NCBI GenBank assembly: GCA_033720735.1
Contig: JAWWBX010000313.1
Span: 1-5,288 of the forward strand
Origin: B8-G4 sp033720735
GTDB taxonomy: Bacteria > Bacteroidota > Bacteroidia > Chitinophagales > Saprospiraceae
Reading direction: 5' to 3'
DNA: 5,288 bases
Shown here: positions 1 through 5,288 of the stretch, in pieces
How positions within the stretch are numbered: the first letter of the stretch is position 1
Layout of the letters: every line of letters begins with the position of its first letter
Notes under the pieces: model-generated
Database searches by the model: none
Told to the model about the DNA's origin: nothing
Seen by the model: only the letters and a program-made list of their open reading frames with translations
Translations under genes and position numbers: made by a program

Positions 1-64
1 GTGTTCATGTGTTCACGTGTTCATGTGTTCATGTGTTCGAGTGTTCACGTGTTCGAGTGTTCAC
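1..64. repeat. Tandem array of eight 8-bp units, GTGTTCNN
   Basis: Eight uninterrupted octamers start at the first base. Each begins with the invariant hexamer GTGTTC, and the last two bases run AT, AC, AT, AT, GA, AC, GA, AC. The pattern breaks at 65 (GTAAGTTC). The array probably continues to the left of the window because base 1 is already in register. A shorter array of the same unit in inverted orientation lies at 713-744. No palindrome or spacer structure suggests CRISPR: the units are directly adjacent and far too short. The biological role is unknown. Confidence 0.93.
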
Positions 65-86
65 GTAAGTTCTGATCAATTCTCCA

Positions 87-514
87 ATGATCGACGTAAT
101 CAATCATGCATGGAACTGGACAGGGATTACAGCCAAAACCGTCATAGACTCCAATGATTTTGGCAATGTTATCATCATGACAACGAATGCGATTACTGGC
201 GAATTTGTCGAAGAATTAAGTTGTCAATTGATAGCTTCGGACCAATTGACCTATAAACGATTGTTGACTGACTCGGAATTCCTTGCTGATTGGAACATGA
301 AGTCCATGGTGCGCGATGCACAACATTATCTTGGGCCTTTACAAAAGACAAAAAGTATTGCTTGAAAATTCCCGCCGTGATAGGAGGCCCTTACCACCCC
401 TCGAACTACTGTATAATCTCTTTCGAAGAGCTTCTTAAGGCAAGTGGAGACTTAGCAGAACAGATTAAAGACCTTCCCGACGGTCAGAAGGTAAAATTAA
501 AGATCGTCCTCTGA
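87..514 (+). pseudogene. Frameshifted DUF1851 / Tdi1-like immunity protein gene
   Basis: Two overlapping reading frames encode consecutive parts of one protein. The first (87-365, 92 codons) carries the N-terminal part, with a WNW motif near residue 10, FGNV near 25 and LGPL at 82-85. The second is in the -1 frame and takes over at about 341-362, ending at 514; it carries YCLKIPAVIGGPY and a C-terminal IKDLPDGQKV. Adding one base in the A4 tract at 343-346 or the A5 tract at 350-354 gives a continuous protein of 142 residues. From memory, spacing and motifs (fGd near the N-terminus, LGP, Y.fKiP..lGG.y, qiKDLPdG near the end) match the DUF1851 / T6SS immunity protein Tdi1 C-terminal family. 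Members of that family are small cytoplasmic proteins often linked to toxin immunity. No toxin gene is visible. Base composition is about 40% GC in sampled lines, lower than the rest of the window. There is no clear ribosome binding site or promoter; the repeat array ends 22 bp before the ATG. It may be a true pseudogene, a sequencing or assembly indel, or less likely a recoded gene. Confidence 0.68.
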
Positions 515-712
515 TCACAACATCCACCCAGAGCCAAGAATCCGCCTTTTAGTTGTGACAATTCTCTGTCACTTTCCCACATCTCTCCTCAACCTTCCCG
601 AAGGTCATCCAGCCTACTCGGTCCCTGCAGGGATGCCCGCTCGCTTCTTTCTTCAGTTATCACTCTTAATCTCTCGTAAGCCCAATCTTTAACAATCCTT
701 CCTCCAAGAAAC
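515..712. other. Non-coding stretch between the immunity-like remnant and the inverted array
   Basis: I see no convincing gene here. Two small symmetric sequences stand out: a perfect 12-bp palindrome TCCCTGCAGGGA at 622-633, and ACCTTC-CC-GAAGGT at 592-605. The loop of the second is too short for a stable hairpin as written. Neither is followed by a T-run on either strand, so I do not call a terminator for the plus-strand remnant or for tsaD, which converges from the right. Confidence 0.5.
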
Positions 713-744
713 CTGAATACTTGAGCACTTGAACACCTGAACAC
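713..744. repeat. Inverted 4-unit array of the GTGTTCNN octamer
   Basis: On the plus strand four adjacent octamers read CTGAATAC, TTGAGCAC, TTGAACAC and CTGAACAC. Reverse-complemented, they are GTGTTCAG, GTGTTCAA, GTGCTCAA and GTATTCAG. These are the same unit as the array at 1-64 but in the opposite orientation and more degenerate toward the interior. The array stops 14 bp before the tsaD stop codon. Together the two arrays bracket the low-GC frameshifted gene like imperfect terminal inverted repeats. Confidence 0.85.
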
Positions 745-758
745 ATCTTTCCCATCTG

Positions 759-1772
759 TTAAAACGGCATCCGTACAGCGGGAGCTACATCCAGGTTTGC
801 AAACTCACCGGCCAGATATTTGTAATGGGCAGCCATGGCGATCATGCCTGCGTTGTCCGTGCAATAGGCCAGTCTGGGGATGTAGGTCTGCCAGCCAAGT
901 CGCTCCGCAGTCGCATCCAACGCGTCGCGCAGACCTGAATTGGCCGAAACGCCTCCGGCGATGGCAACTTCCCGGATGCCTGTCTGTTCAACGGCAGTTT
1001 CCAGCTTGTCAATCAGGATGTCAACGACCGCATGCTGAACGCTGGCACAGATGTTCTGCAGCTCGCGTTGTACAAAGCCTGGCGCAGCATCTTCCTGATC
1101 GCGCAGGAAATAACGGATGGCCGTTTTAAGACCACTGAAACTGAAGTCCAGTCCTTCAATCCGGGGTTTGGGGAATGCAAAGACAGGCTCTCCCTCGCGT
1201 GCCAGCTTGTCAATAACCGGACCGGAAGGGTAGGGTAGCCCCAGCATTTTGCCCGTCTTGTCAAACGCTTCCCCGGCAGCATCGTCACGCGTGGTCCCCA
1301 GGATCTCCATGTCGAGGTAGTCGCGCACGAGGACAATCTGGGTGTGCCCGCCCGAAACTGTCAGACACAGAAAGGGAAAGGGCGGGCGCGGGGGTTCAAT
1401 ATAATGCGCCAACACGTGGGCCTGCATATGGTGGACATCGATGAGGGGTACGTCCAGACTCAACGCCAGCCCCTTCGCAAAGCTGGTGCCTACGATCAGC
1501 GACCCCAGCAGCCCGGGACCACGCGTAAACGCCACCGCGTCGACGGCCTCGATCCGGATGCCTGCCTTCCGTAATGCTGCCTGGACCACGGGCAAGATGT
1601 GTACCTGATGTTGGCGGGAAGCCAATTCAGGAACAACACCGCCGTAATCCTCATGCTCCACCTGCCGGGCGGTCAGATTGCTCAAGAGCTCACCACCGCG
1701 CATCACCGCCGCCGACGTATCATCGCACGATGACTCGATCGCCAGGATGATGGGATTTTTCTTTATCTGCAT
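759..1772 (-). CDS. tsaD: tRNA N6-adenosine threonylcarbamoyltransferase TsaD
   Basis: TsaD (formerly Gcp/YgjD) transfers the threonylcarbamoyl group from threonylcarbamoyl-AMP to A37 of ANN-decoding tRNAs in the cytoplasm, working with TsaB and TsaE after TsaC makes the donor. The 337-residue product has the family's usual length and signatures: nucleotide-binding IESSCDDTSAA near 12-22, the metal-binding HMQAH at 115-119 with its partner D306 in CTDNAGM, SGGHTQ at 140-145, AGEAFDK at 166-172, and GGVSANSGLR at 273-282. No key residue is missing. I chose the ATG at 1772 because it puts the conserved ILAIESSC about eight residues from the N-terminus, as in the family. An in-frame TTG at 1790 would add six residues and has no advantage. 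The gene is transcribed away from the unknown membrane protein gene at 1905 and stands alone here. Its 3' end borders the inverted octamer array. Identification is secure. Confidence 0.98.
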   Translation of the reverse strand: MQIKKNPIILAIESSCDDTSAAVMRGGELLSNLTARQVEHEDYGGVVPELASRQHQVHILPVVQAALRKAGIRIEAVDAVAFTRGPGLLGSLIVGTSFAKGLALSLDVPLIDVHHMQAHVLAHYIEPPRPPFPFLCLTVSGGHTQIVLVRDYLDMEILGTTRDDAAGEAFDKTGKMLGLPYPSGPVIDKLAREGEPVFAFPKPRIEGLDFSFSGLKTAIRYFLRDQEDAAPGFVQRELQNICASVQHAVVDILIDKLETAVEQTGIREVAIAGGVSANSGLRDALDATAERLGWQTYIPRLAYCTDNAGMIAMAAHYKYLAGEFANLDVAPAVRMPF

Positions 1773-1798
1773 ACGCCAAAATTGCCTCAATTTGCATC

Positions 1799-1806
1799 CA
1801 AAGCTA
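1799..1806 (-). promoter_or_regulatory. Candidate Bacteroidota -7 promoter element for tsaD
   Basis: Read on the minus strand this is TAGCTTTG, a full match to the Bacteroidota -7 consensus TAnnTTTG. It lies 26 bp upstream of the tsaD ATG, so the leader would be about 20 nt. The expected -33 TTTG is not present at the usual 19-21 bp spacing. That position falls instead on the GC-rich left arm of the inverted repeat at 1824-1844, so the call rests on the -7 box and its location only. Confidence 0.4.
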
Positions 1807-1823
1807 CGGATTGACCGTGCAAT

Positions 1824-1844
1824 CCGGGGAGCTTGGTGCCCCGG
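1824..1844. promoter_or_regulatory. GC-rich inverted repeat between divergent genes, possible operator
   Basis: CCGGGG (1824-1829) and CCCCGG (1839-1844) form a perfect 6-bp inverted repeat around 9 bp. It lies almost midway between the two outward-facing -7-like boxes at 1799-1806 and 1866-1873, so its arms cover the -33 position of each candidate promoter. A regulator-binding site is therefore possible. No T-run follows on either side, which argues against a terminator. Six GC-only base pairs can also arise by chance. Confidence 0.3.
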
Positions 1845-1865
1845 TCATTATTACGGAAAAACTCG

Positions 1866-1873
1866 TATACTTG
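1866..1873 (+). promoter_or_regulatory. Candidate -7 promoter element for the 1905-3843 operon
   Basis: TATACTTG matches TAnnTTTG at all but one of the fixed positions. It lies 31 bp upstream of the ATG at 1905, which would give a leader of roughly 25 nt. No -33 TTTG is seen at the expected spacing. The box also resembles a sigma-70 -10 (TATACT), but no matching -35 hexamer lies 17 bp upstream. Confidence 0.33.
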
Positions 1874-1904
1874 TGAGCATCCATCCAGAAACGAAACGTC
1901 GGTT

Positions 1905-2492
1905 ATGAGAATCGTTATCAACCTCCTCCTCTTTGCCCTGATCATTGGTCTGGGCTATCTGATGTATGCCAATATCAAGGAGCCGATTGCCTTCAAGGCC
2001 GAGAAGGAAAAGCGGGAGCGTGCCGTCGTTGACAAGCTCAAAAAGATCCGCACCGCGCAAGAGCATTACCGCTCGATCACCGGCAGCTTCGCCAACAGCT
2101 TCGATTCTCTCGCACATGTTCTGAAAACCGGGCAGTTTATGGTGATCAATGTCCAGGGAGACCCGGATGATCCCAACTTTGACCCAAGCATGATCACCTA
2201 CGATACCGTCTATTTTCCGGCGTTCGACTCGATCCGGTCGCTGGGCATCAATGTAGACTCGCTGCCGTACGTGCCTTACGGAGAAGGGGCGACCTTCGAC
2301 ATCCAGGCCGATACGCTGACCTACCAGAAGACGCTGGTGAATGTCGTGGAGGTAGGTGTCCTGCGCAAGGTATTTATGGGTGACTATGCCGATGCGAGAT
2401 TCAGTAAGTATGACAACGGTTATAACCCCAATTCAAGGATCAAGTTTGGAGACATGAATACACCTAATACGGCCGGTAATTGGGAGAGGTAG
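1905..2492 (+). CDS. Membrane-anchored protein of unknown function, Bacteroidota type
   Basis: The 195-residue product begins with a short basic start followed by one hydrophobic segment (about residues 4-22, INLLLFALIIGLGYLMY). It is therefore probably an inner-membrane protein anchored at its N-terminus with the rest in the periplasm. Residues 30-55 are a charged helix rich in K, E and R, leading into IRTAQEHYRSITGSFANSFDSL. That region resembles the helix and first turn of pilin-like proteins (AQ..Y....G.y...fd.L), but the prepilin-peptidase glycine and the glutamate that follows it are not evident. The C-terminal part (about 95-160) looks beta-rich. From memory, similar unnamed proteins occur beside DUF3822 genes in Bacteroidota, but I cannot assign a function. 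I chose the ATG at 1905 because it places the hydrophobic segment at the N-terminus; an in-frame TTG at 1833 would add 24 polar residues. The last 13 bp overlap the next gene, so translation is probably coupled. Confidence 0.85.
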   Translation: MRIVINLLLFALIIGLGYLMYANIKEPIAFKAEKEKRERAVVDKLKKIRTAQEHYRSITGSFANSFDSLAHVLKTGQFMVINVQGDPDDPNFDPSMITYDTVYFPAFDSIRSLGINVDSLPYVPYGEGATFDIQADTLTYQKTLVNVVEVGVLRKVFMGDYADARFSKYDNGYNPNSRIKFGDMNTPNTAGNWER

Positions 2493-3307
2493 TCTTTCAT
2501 GAAGAAGTTGACAGCCAACACCTAGATTTTTCTGCACTCACCTTGTCTGCCGTTTGCAGTGCAGACACCTTCTCTTATCTGGTTGCCGATTCAGGGCAAA
2601 AACATTTCACATCGCGCAGGTTGCATTTTGACCAGCGGTATCACCATTTTGACCGTCCTCTCGCCTATCTGCCGGAAGTGATGACGTCGGAGCAGTTGCT
2701 GTATGAGGACTTCCGCAGGGCGCGGTTCGCGTTGCGCGGTATTCCGTTTGTCAGCTGCACAGCGTCAACCCTGCGTCACGCTGACCCGCGCACCTTGTTG
2801 CGTCAATCAGCACAAGTCGCCCCGTCTGACGAGGTCCGTGTTGATGAGGTCGCCGGAACCGATATCCGCATTGTATACGCCTGTACCCGGTCATTTCTCG
2901 ACGAGTTGGCCCTCTTTTTTGAGGACTCGGAGATCTGCCATGTGATCACACCCCTGATCTGGTCGGCCCTGAAGCGTTCGCGACGTGAGCGCATGTTGAT
3001 GCATATCGTGGCCAACCGTGGCTGGCTCGAAGTGGTGATAGTGAGCGACCTTGCACTCAGGTTTGCCAATCATTTTCCATGGCACGTCCCGGACGATATC
3101 CTGTATTACACCACAGCGGTACTGCAGGAGTTTGCCGTGGCACCCGACCAGCTCGATCTTGAGGTATTCGGCGCGGGCGTGACCGCCGATCTCCACAGTT
3201 ACCTCTCGCGGCAGATACTGCAAGCGTCTGTGGCCCCCGATGTACACCAGCCCGCCGTTCAGGACCGGTTGTTTGACCTGCTCAGTGTTGCCCGATGCGG
3301 ATTATAG
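2480..3307 (+). CDS. DUF3822 family protein
   Basis: The 275-residue product is soluble, with no signal peptide or membrane helix. I recognise it as DUF3822 from its length, its N-terminal block (SALTLSAVCSADTFSYLVAD, about residues 18-37), its late block (FPWHVPDDILYYTTAVLQEFAVAPDQLDLEVFG, about 199-231) and its position directly before rsmD. The F...DilYY..fvL..f.l.p..l.l...G pattern is typical of the family. The biochemical role is unknown. The start is unusual: the frame opens after a TAA at 2477-2479, and the first usable codon is TTG at 2480, inside the end of the previous gene. An ATG at 2499 with a purine-rich GGGAGAGG upstream is out of frame and ends after eight codons. Either initiation is at TTG by coupling, or an indel lies close to the start. 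The 3' end overlaps rsmD by 13 bp. Confidence 0.85.
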   Translation: MGEVVFHEEVDSQHLDFSALTLSAVCSADTFSYLVADSGQKHFTSRRLHFDQRYHHFDRPLAYLPEVMTSEQLLYEDFRRARFALRGIPFVSCTASTLRHADPRTLLRQSAQVAPSDEVRVDEVAGTDIRIVYACTRSFLDELALFFEDSEICHVITPLIWSALKRSRRERMLMHIVANRGWLEVVIVSDLALRFANHFPWHVPDDILYYTTAVLQEFAVAPDQLDLEVFGAGVTADLHSYLSRQILQASVAPDVHQPAVQDRLFDLLSVARCGL

Positions 3308-3843
3308 GCGGGAGATTCAAGGGGCGCAAATTCTATCCTCCCGCCGATCGCTGGCCCACCCGGCCCACAACGGACTATGCCAAGGAGGCGCTGTTCAATA
3401 TTCTGCATAACCGTTTCGACTTTGCATCGGTACGTTTCCTCGATCTGTTTGGCGGAACAGGAAGCCACTGCTTTGAAATGATCTCCAGGGGTTGCCAGGA
3501 CGCAACATACGTTGATCAGTTTGGCCCATGCGTGCGATTCGTCCGCGAGTTGGCGACGGAGCTTGATGTTACCGACTATCTTACCATCGTAAGGTCAGAC
3601 GTGTTCCGATTCCTGAACAAGACCCGGGGCGCCTGGGACTACATCTTTGCCGGCCCACCGTATGCGCTGCAAAATATCGGCGAGATCCCCGAGCGTGTGC
3701 TGCAGGGCGAGCTGCTCAAACCGGGTGGCTTGTTGATTCTCGAGCATAATCATCGCATTGCGTTCACGGATCACCCGTGCTTCGACGAGTTGCGCACCTA
3801 CGGCCAGTGCCACTTTTCGCTCTTCAAAAATGCGGGCGAATGA
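3295..3843 (+). CDS. rsmD: RsmD-family 16S rRNA guanine-N2 methyltransferase (GPPY variant)
   Basis: RsmD enzymes methylate G966 (E. coli numbering) of 16S rRNA on the small subunit, using S-adenosylmethionine. The 182-residue product has the expected length and a class I methyltransferase layout: the RIIGGRFKGRKF start, RPTTDYAKEALFNIL at 23-37, the SAM-binding motif LDLFGGTGS at 49-57, an acidic residue after the next strand (YVDQ, 72-75), and the catalytic region YIFAGPPYAL at 116-125. The last is abnormal: family members have DPPY or DPPF, but residue 120 is glycine (GGC at 3652-3654). One A-to-G transition from GAC would produce it. In (D/N)PP(Y/F) motifs this acidic or amide side chain contacts the target amino group, so activity may be lowered or lost unless it is a sequencing error. 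Everything else looks intact. The ATG at 3295 is inside the end of the DUF3822 gene, implying translational coupling in a three-gene operon. Confidence 0.93.
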   Translation: MRIIGGRFKGRKFYPPADRWPTRPTTDYAKEALFNILHNRFDFASVRFLDLFGGTGSHCFEMISRGCQDATYVDQFGPCVRFVRELATELDVTDYLTIVRSDVFRFLNKTRGAWDYIFAGPPYALQNIGEIPERVLQGELLKPGGLLILEHNHRIAFTDHPCFDELRTYGQCHFSLFKNAGE

Positions 3844-3853
3844 TCTACCTTTG
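3822..3853 (+). promoter_or_regulatory. Candidate Bacteroidota promoter for argS
   Basis: TACCTTTG at 3846-3853 matches the -7 consensus TAnnTTTG exactly. CTTC at 3822-3825, one base away from a CTTG-type -33 core, lies 20 bp upstream, within the normal 19-21 bp spacing. Transcription would begin at about 3860, leaving a leader of roughly 14 nt before the argS ATG at 3874. The element straddles the end of rsmD, so argS could be expressed independently of the upstream operon. Confidence 0.5.
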
Positions 3854-3873
3854 CTCGCAATTTTGACGGTACC

Positions 3874-5288
3874 ATGGACATCTTCACTCTGCTGCAGCAG
3901 CGTACGGCCGGGATCATTCAATCTGAGTTCAATTACCAGATCGCGCAGGACGACATCCTGATCCAACCAACACGGAAGGAGTTCGATGGCGAATACACGA
4001 TTGTGACATTCCCGCTGGCTGGCCCGTTGCGCCAGGCGCCTCCTGCGATCGCGGCGGCTCTCGGAGAGGCCCTCGTGCGTGAAGAGCCGCTGGTCAAGGG
4101 ATACAACGTGGTGAAGGGGTTTCTCAACCTGTCACTTTCTGACACGTACTGGCACCGGGCCCTTGGCGCAGTGACGAGCGCGATTGACACTCCCGGGCGC
4201 GCCGGGCAGAAGGTGCTGGTGGAGTTTGCTTCGCCCAACACTAACAAACCCCTGCACCTGGGCCATGTGCGCAACATTCTGCTTGGTTGGTCGATGAGCC
4301 GCATTTTCGAGACACTGGGCCACCAGGTGGTCCGCGTCCAGATCATCAACGACCGGGGGATCGCAATCTGCAAAAGTATGCTGGCCTGGCAGATGTGGGC
4401 CGACGGGGCGACACCGGCAAGCACGGGAACCAAGCCGGATCACTTCGTGGGCGAATGGTACGTGCGATTTGAACGGGAGTTCCAGGACGAGTACCAGCAA
4501 TGGCAGAAAAGCGAAACCGCTCGCGATCTGCTTGCGGCTTCTGCCCAAAAGGACGATCCCGGGGCCTTTTTCAAGCAATACAAGAACACCTATTTCAACG
4601 AAATCAGCCCCCTCGGTATCGCTGCCAGGGAGATGCTCCGCAAATGGGAGGCCGGTGACCAGGAGGTCCGGGCACTCTGGCAGCAGATGAATCAATGGGT
4701 GTATCAGGGATTTGAGAGCACCTATCAACGGCTTGGGGTCCGTTTTGATAAACTGTACTACGAGTCAGAGACCTACCTCCTGGGCAAAGACCTCGTTGAG
4801 CAAGGGCTCGCACGGGGCATCTTTTATCAGAAAGAAGATGGCTCAGTGTGGGTAGACCTGGAAGATGCCGGTCTCGACCACAAGATCCTGCTGCGCAGTG
4901 ATGGTACCTCTGTGTATATCACGCAAGACCTGGGCACGGCGCAGCTGAGATACGAGGACTTCGGGACCGACCGCATGATCTACGTGGTGGCAGATGAGCA
5001 GAACTACCATTTCAAAGCGCTTTTTGAAACCCTGAAATTGCTCGGAACGCCCTATGCCAACGGGTTACATCATCTCGCATACGGGATGGTCGACCTGCCT
5101 ACCGGCAGGATGAAGACGCGTGAGGGCACGGTCGTGGACGCGGATGACCTGATGGACGAAGTCCTTGAGGAGGCACGACTGGCCGCCGCCGAACGCGGTG
5201 AGATCTCGGAGCTCAGCAATGAAGAGCAAGAGGACATCTTACACCGGATCAGCCTCGCAGCACTGAAGTACTTTATCATCAGAGTAGA
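3874..5288 (+). CDS. argS: Arginyl-tRNA synthetase, 3' end outside window
   Basis: This class Ia synthetase activates arginine with ATP and attaches it to tRNA-Arg in the cytoplasm. The open frame runs to the window edge and gives 471 complete codons of an enzyme that is usually near 590 residues in this phylum. Visible parts in order: the N-terminal tRNA-contacting domain (about 1-105); the catalytic fold starting with VEFASPNTNKPLHLGH, where HLGH at 128-131 is the HIGH signature; INDRG near 148-152; a helical insertion around 175-270; LRSDGTSVYITQDLGTA near 340-356; and RMKTREGTVVDADDLM at 412-427, which replaces the KMSKS loop in the form usual for many bacterial ArgRS. The sequence ends at ALKYFIIRV, just where the C-terminal DALR anticodon-binding domain should begin. 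The ATG at 3874 is 30 bp after the rsmD stop. It has no evident Shine-Dalgarno sequence, as is normal here. No frameshift or missing motif is seen in the part available. Confidence 0.97.
   Translation, partial: MDIFTLLQQRTAGIIQSEFNYQIAQDDILIQPTRKEFDGEYTIVTFPLAGPLRQAPPAIAAALGEALVREEPLVKGYNVVKGFLNLSLSDTYWHRALGAVTSAIDTPGRAGQKVLVEFASPNTNKPLHLGHVRNILLGWSMSRIFETLGHQVVRVQIINDRGIAICKSMLAWQMWADGATPASTGTKPDHFVGEWYVRFEREFQDEYQQWQKSETARDLLAASAQKDDPGAFFKQYKNTYFNEISPLGIAAREMLRKWEAGDQEVRALWQQMNQWVYQGFESTYQRLGVRFDKLYYESETYLLGKDLVEQGLARGIFYQKEDGSVWVDLEDAGLDHKILLRSDGTSVYITQDLGTAQLRYEDFGTDRMIYVVADEQNYHFKALFETLKLLGTPYANGLHHLAYGMVDLPTGRMKTREGTVVDADDLMDEVLEEARLAAAERGEISELSNEEQEDILHRISLAALKYFIIRV

Noticed and set aside
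1..64. Possible CRISPR-like array
   Set aside because: Units are 8 bp, directly adjacent and without unique spacers; this is a simple tandem repeat.
74..92. GATCA...TGATC inverted repeat over the ATG at 87
   Set aside because: The stem is five AT-leaning pairs with a 9-nt loop, too weak to call a regulatory hairpin.
412..416. ArgRS RMKTR in place of KMSKS (residues 412-416 of the argS product, not base positions), considered as a defect
   Set aside because: Many bacterial ArgRS lack a canonical KMSKS and carry a KMKTREG-like loop; the flanking GTVVDADDLM is normal.
592..633. Terminator formed by ACCTTCCCGAAGGT or TCCCTGCAGGGA
   Set aside because: Loops are absent or too short, and no T-run follows on either strand.
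797..1574. Plus-strand open frames opposite tsaD
   Set aside because: tsaD is unambiguous on the other strand; these translations look like random antisense sequence rich in R, P and Q.
2703..3247. Alternative frames inside the DUF3822 gene on both strands
   Set aside because: Low-complexity, R/S-rich translations without motifs; the DUF3822 frame explains the region.
3933..4728. Long minus-strand open frames opposite argS (166 and 198 codons)
   Set aside because: They are shadows of the high-GC argS coding frame, overlap each other, and show no recognisable family or start context.

Overview
The window looks like chromosome from a member of the Bacteroidota, moderately GC-rich. The evidence is indirect but consistent: a DUF3822 gene sits directly upstream of rsmD, an order I associate with this phylum; the start codons lack clear Shine-Dalgarno sequences; and Bacteroidota-type -7 boxes (TAnnTTTG) lie in front of argS and tsaD. 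I cannot name a genus. A Saprospiria- or Chitinophagia-like lineage would fit, but that is a guess.

Layout. (1) Positions 1-758 are accessory. A tandem array of 8-bp units (GTGTTCNN) at 1-64 is matched by a shorter array of the same unit in inverted orientation at 713-744. Between them lies a visibly AT-richer, one-base frameshifted gene (87-514). Its two halves together resemble the DUF1851 / T6SS immunity protein Tdi1 C-terminal family. (2) tsaD (minus strand, 759-1772) encodes the t6A tRNA-modification enzyme and ends only 14 bp from the inverted array. (3) A 132-bp divergent control region (1773-1904) contains two candidate promoters with a GC-rich inverted repeat between them. (4) A tightly packed plus-strand operon follows: a one-helix membrane-anchored protein of unknown function (1905-2492), a DUF3822 protein (2480-3307) and RsmD-type 16S rRNA methyltransferase (3295-3843). 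Each junction overlaps by 13 bp. (5) argS (3874 to the window end) has its own candidate promoter and is cut off by the window edge.

The right-hand 4.5 kb is conserved translation-related chromosome: tRNA modification, rRNA methylation and tRNA charging, plus two lineage-typical unknown genes. No complete new system is visible. The points most worth a second look are the octamer-flanked, decayed immunity-like gene at the left edge, which continues beyond the window; the loss of the aspartate in the catalytic DPPY motif of RsmD (GPPY here); and the symmetric inverted repeat in the tsaD divergent promoter region.
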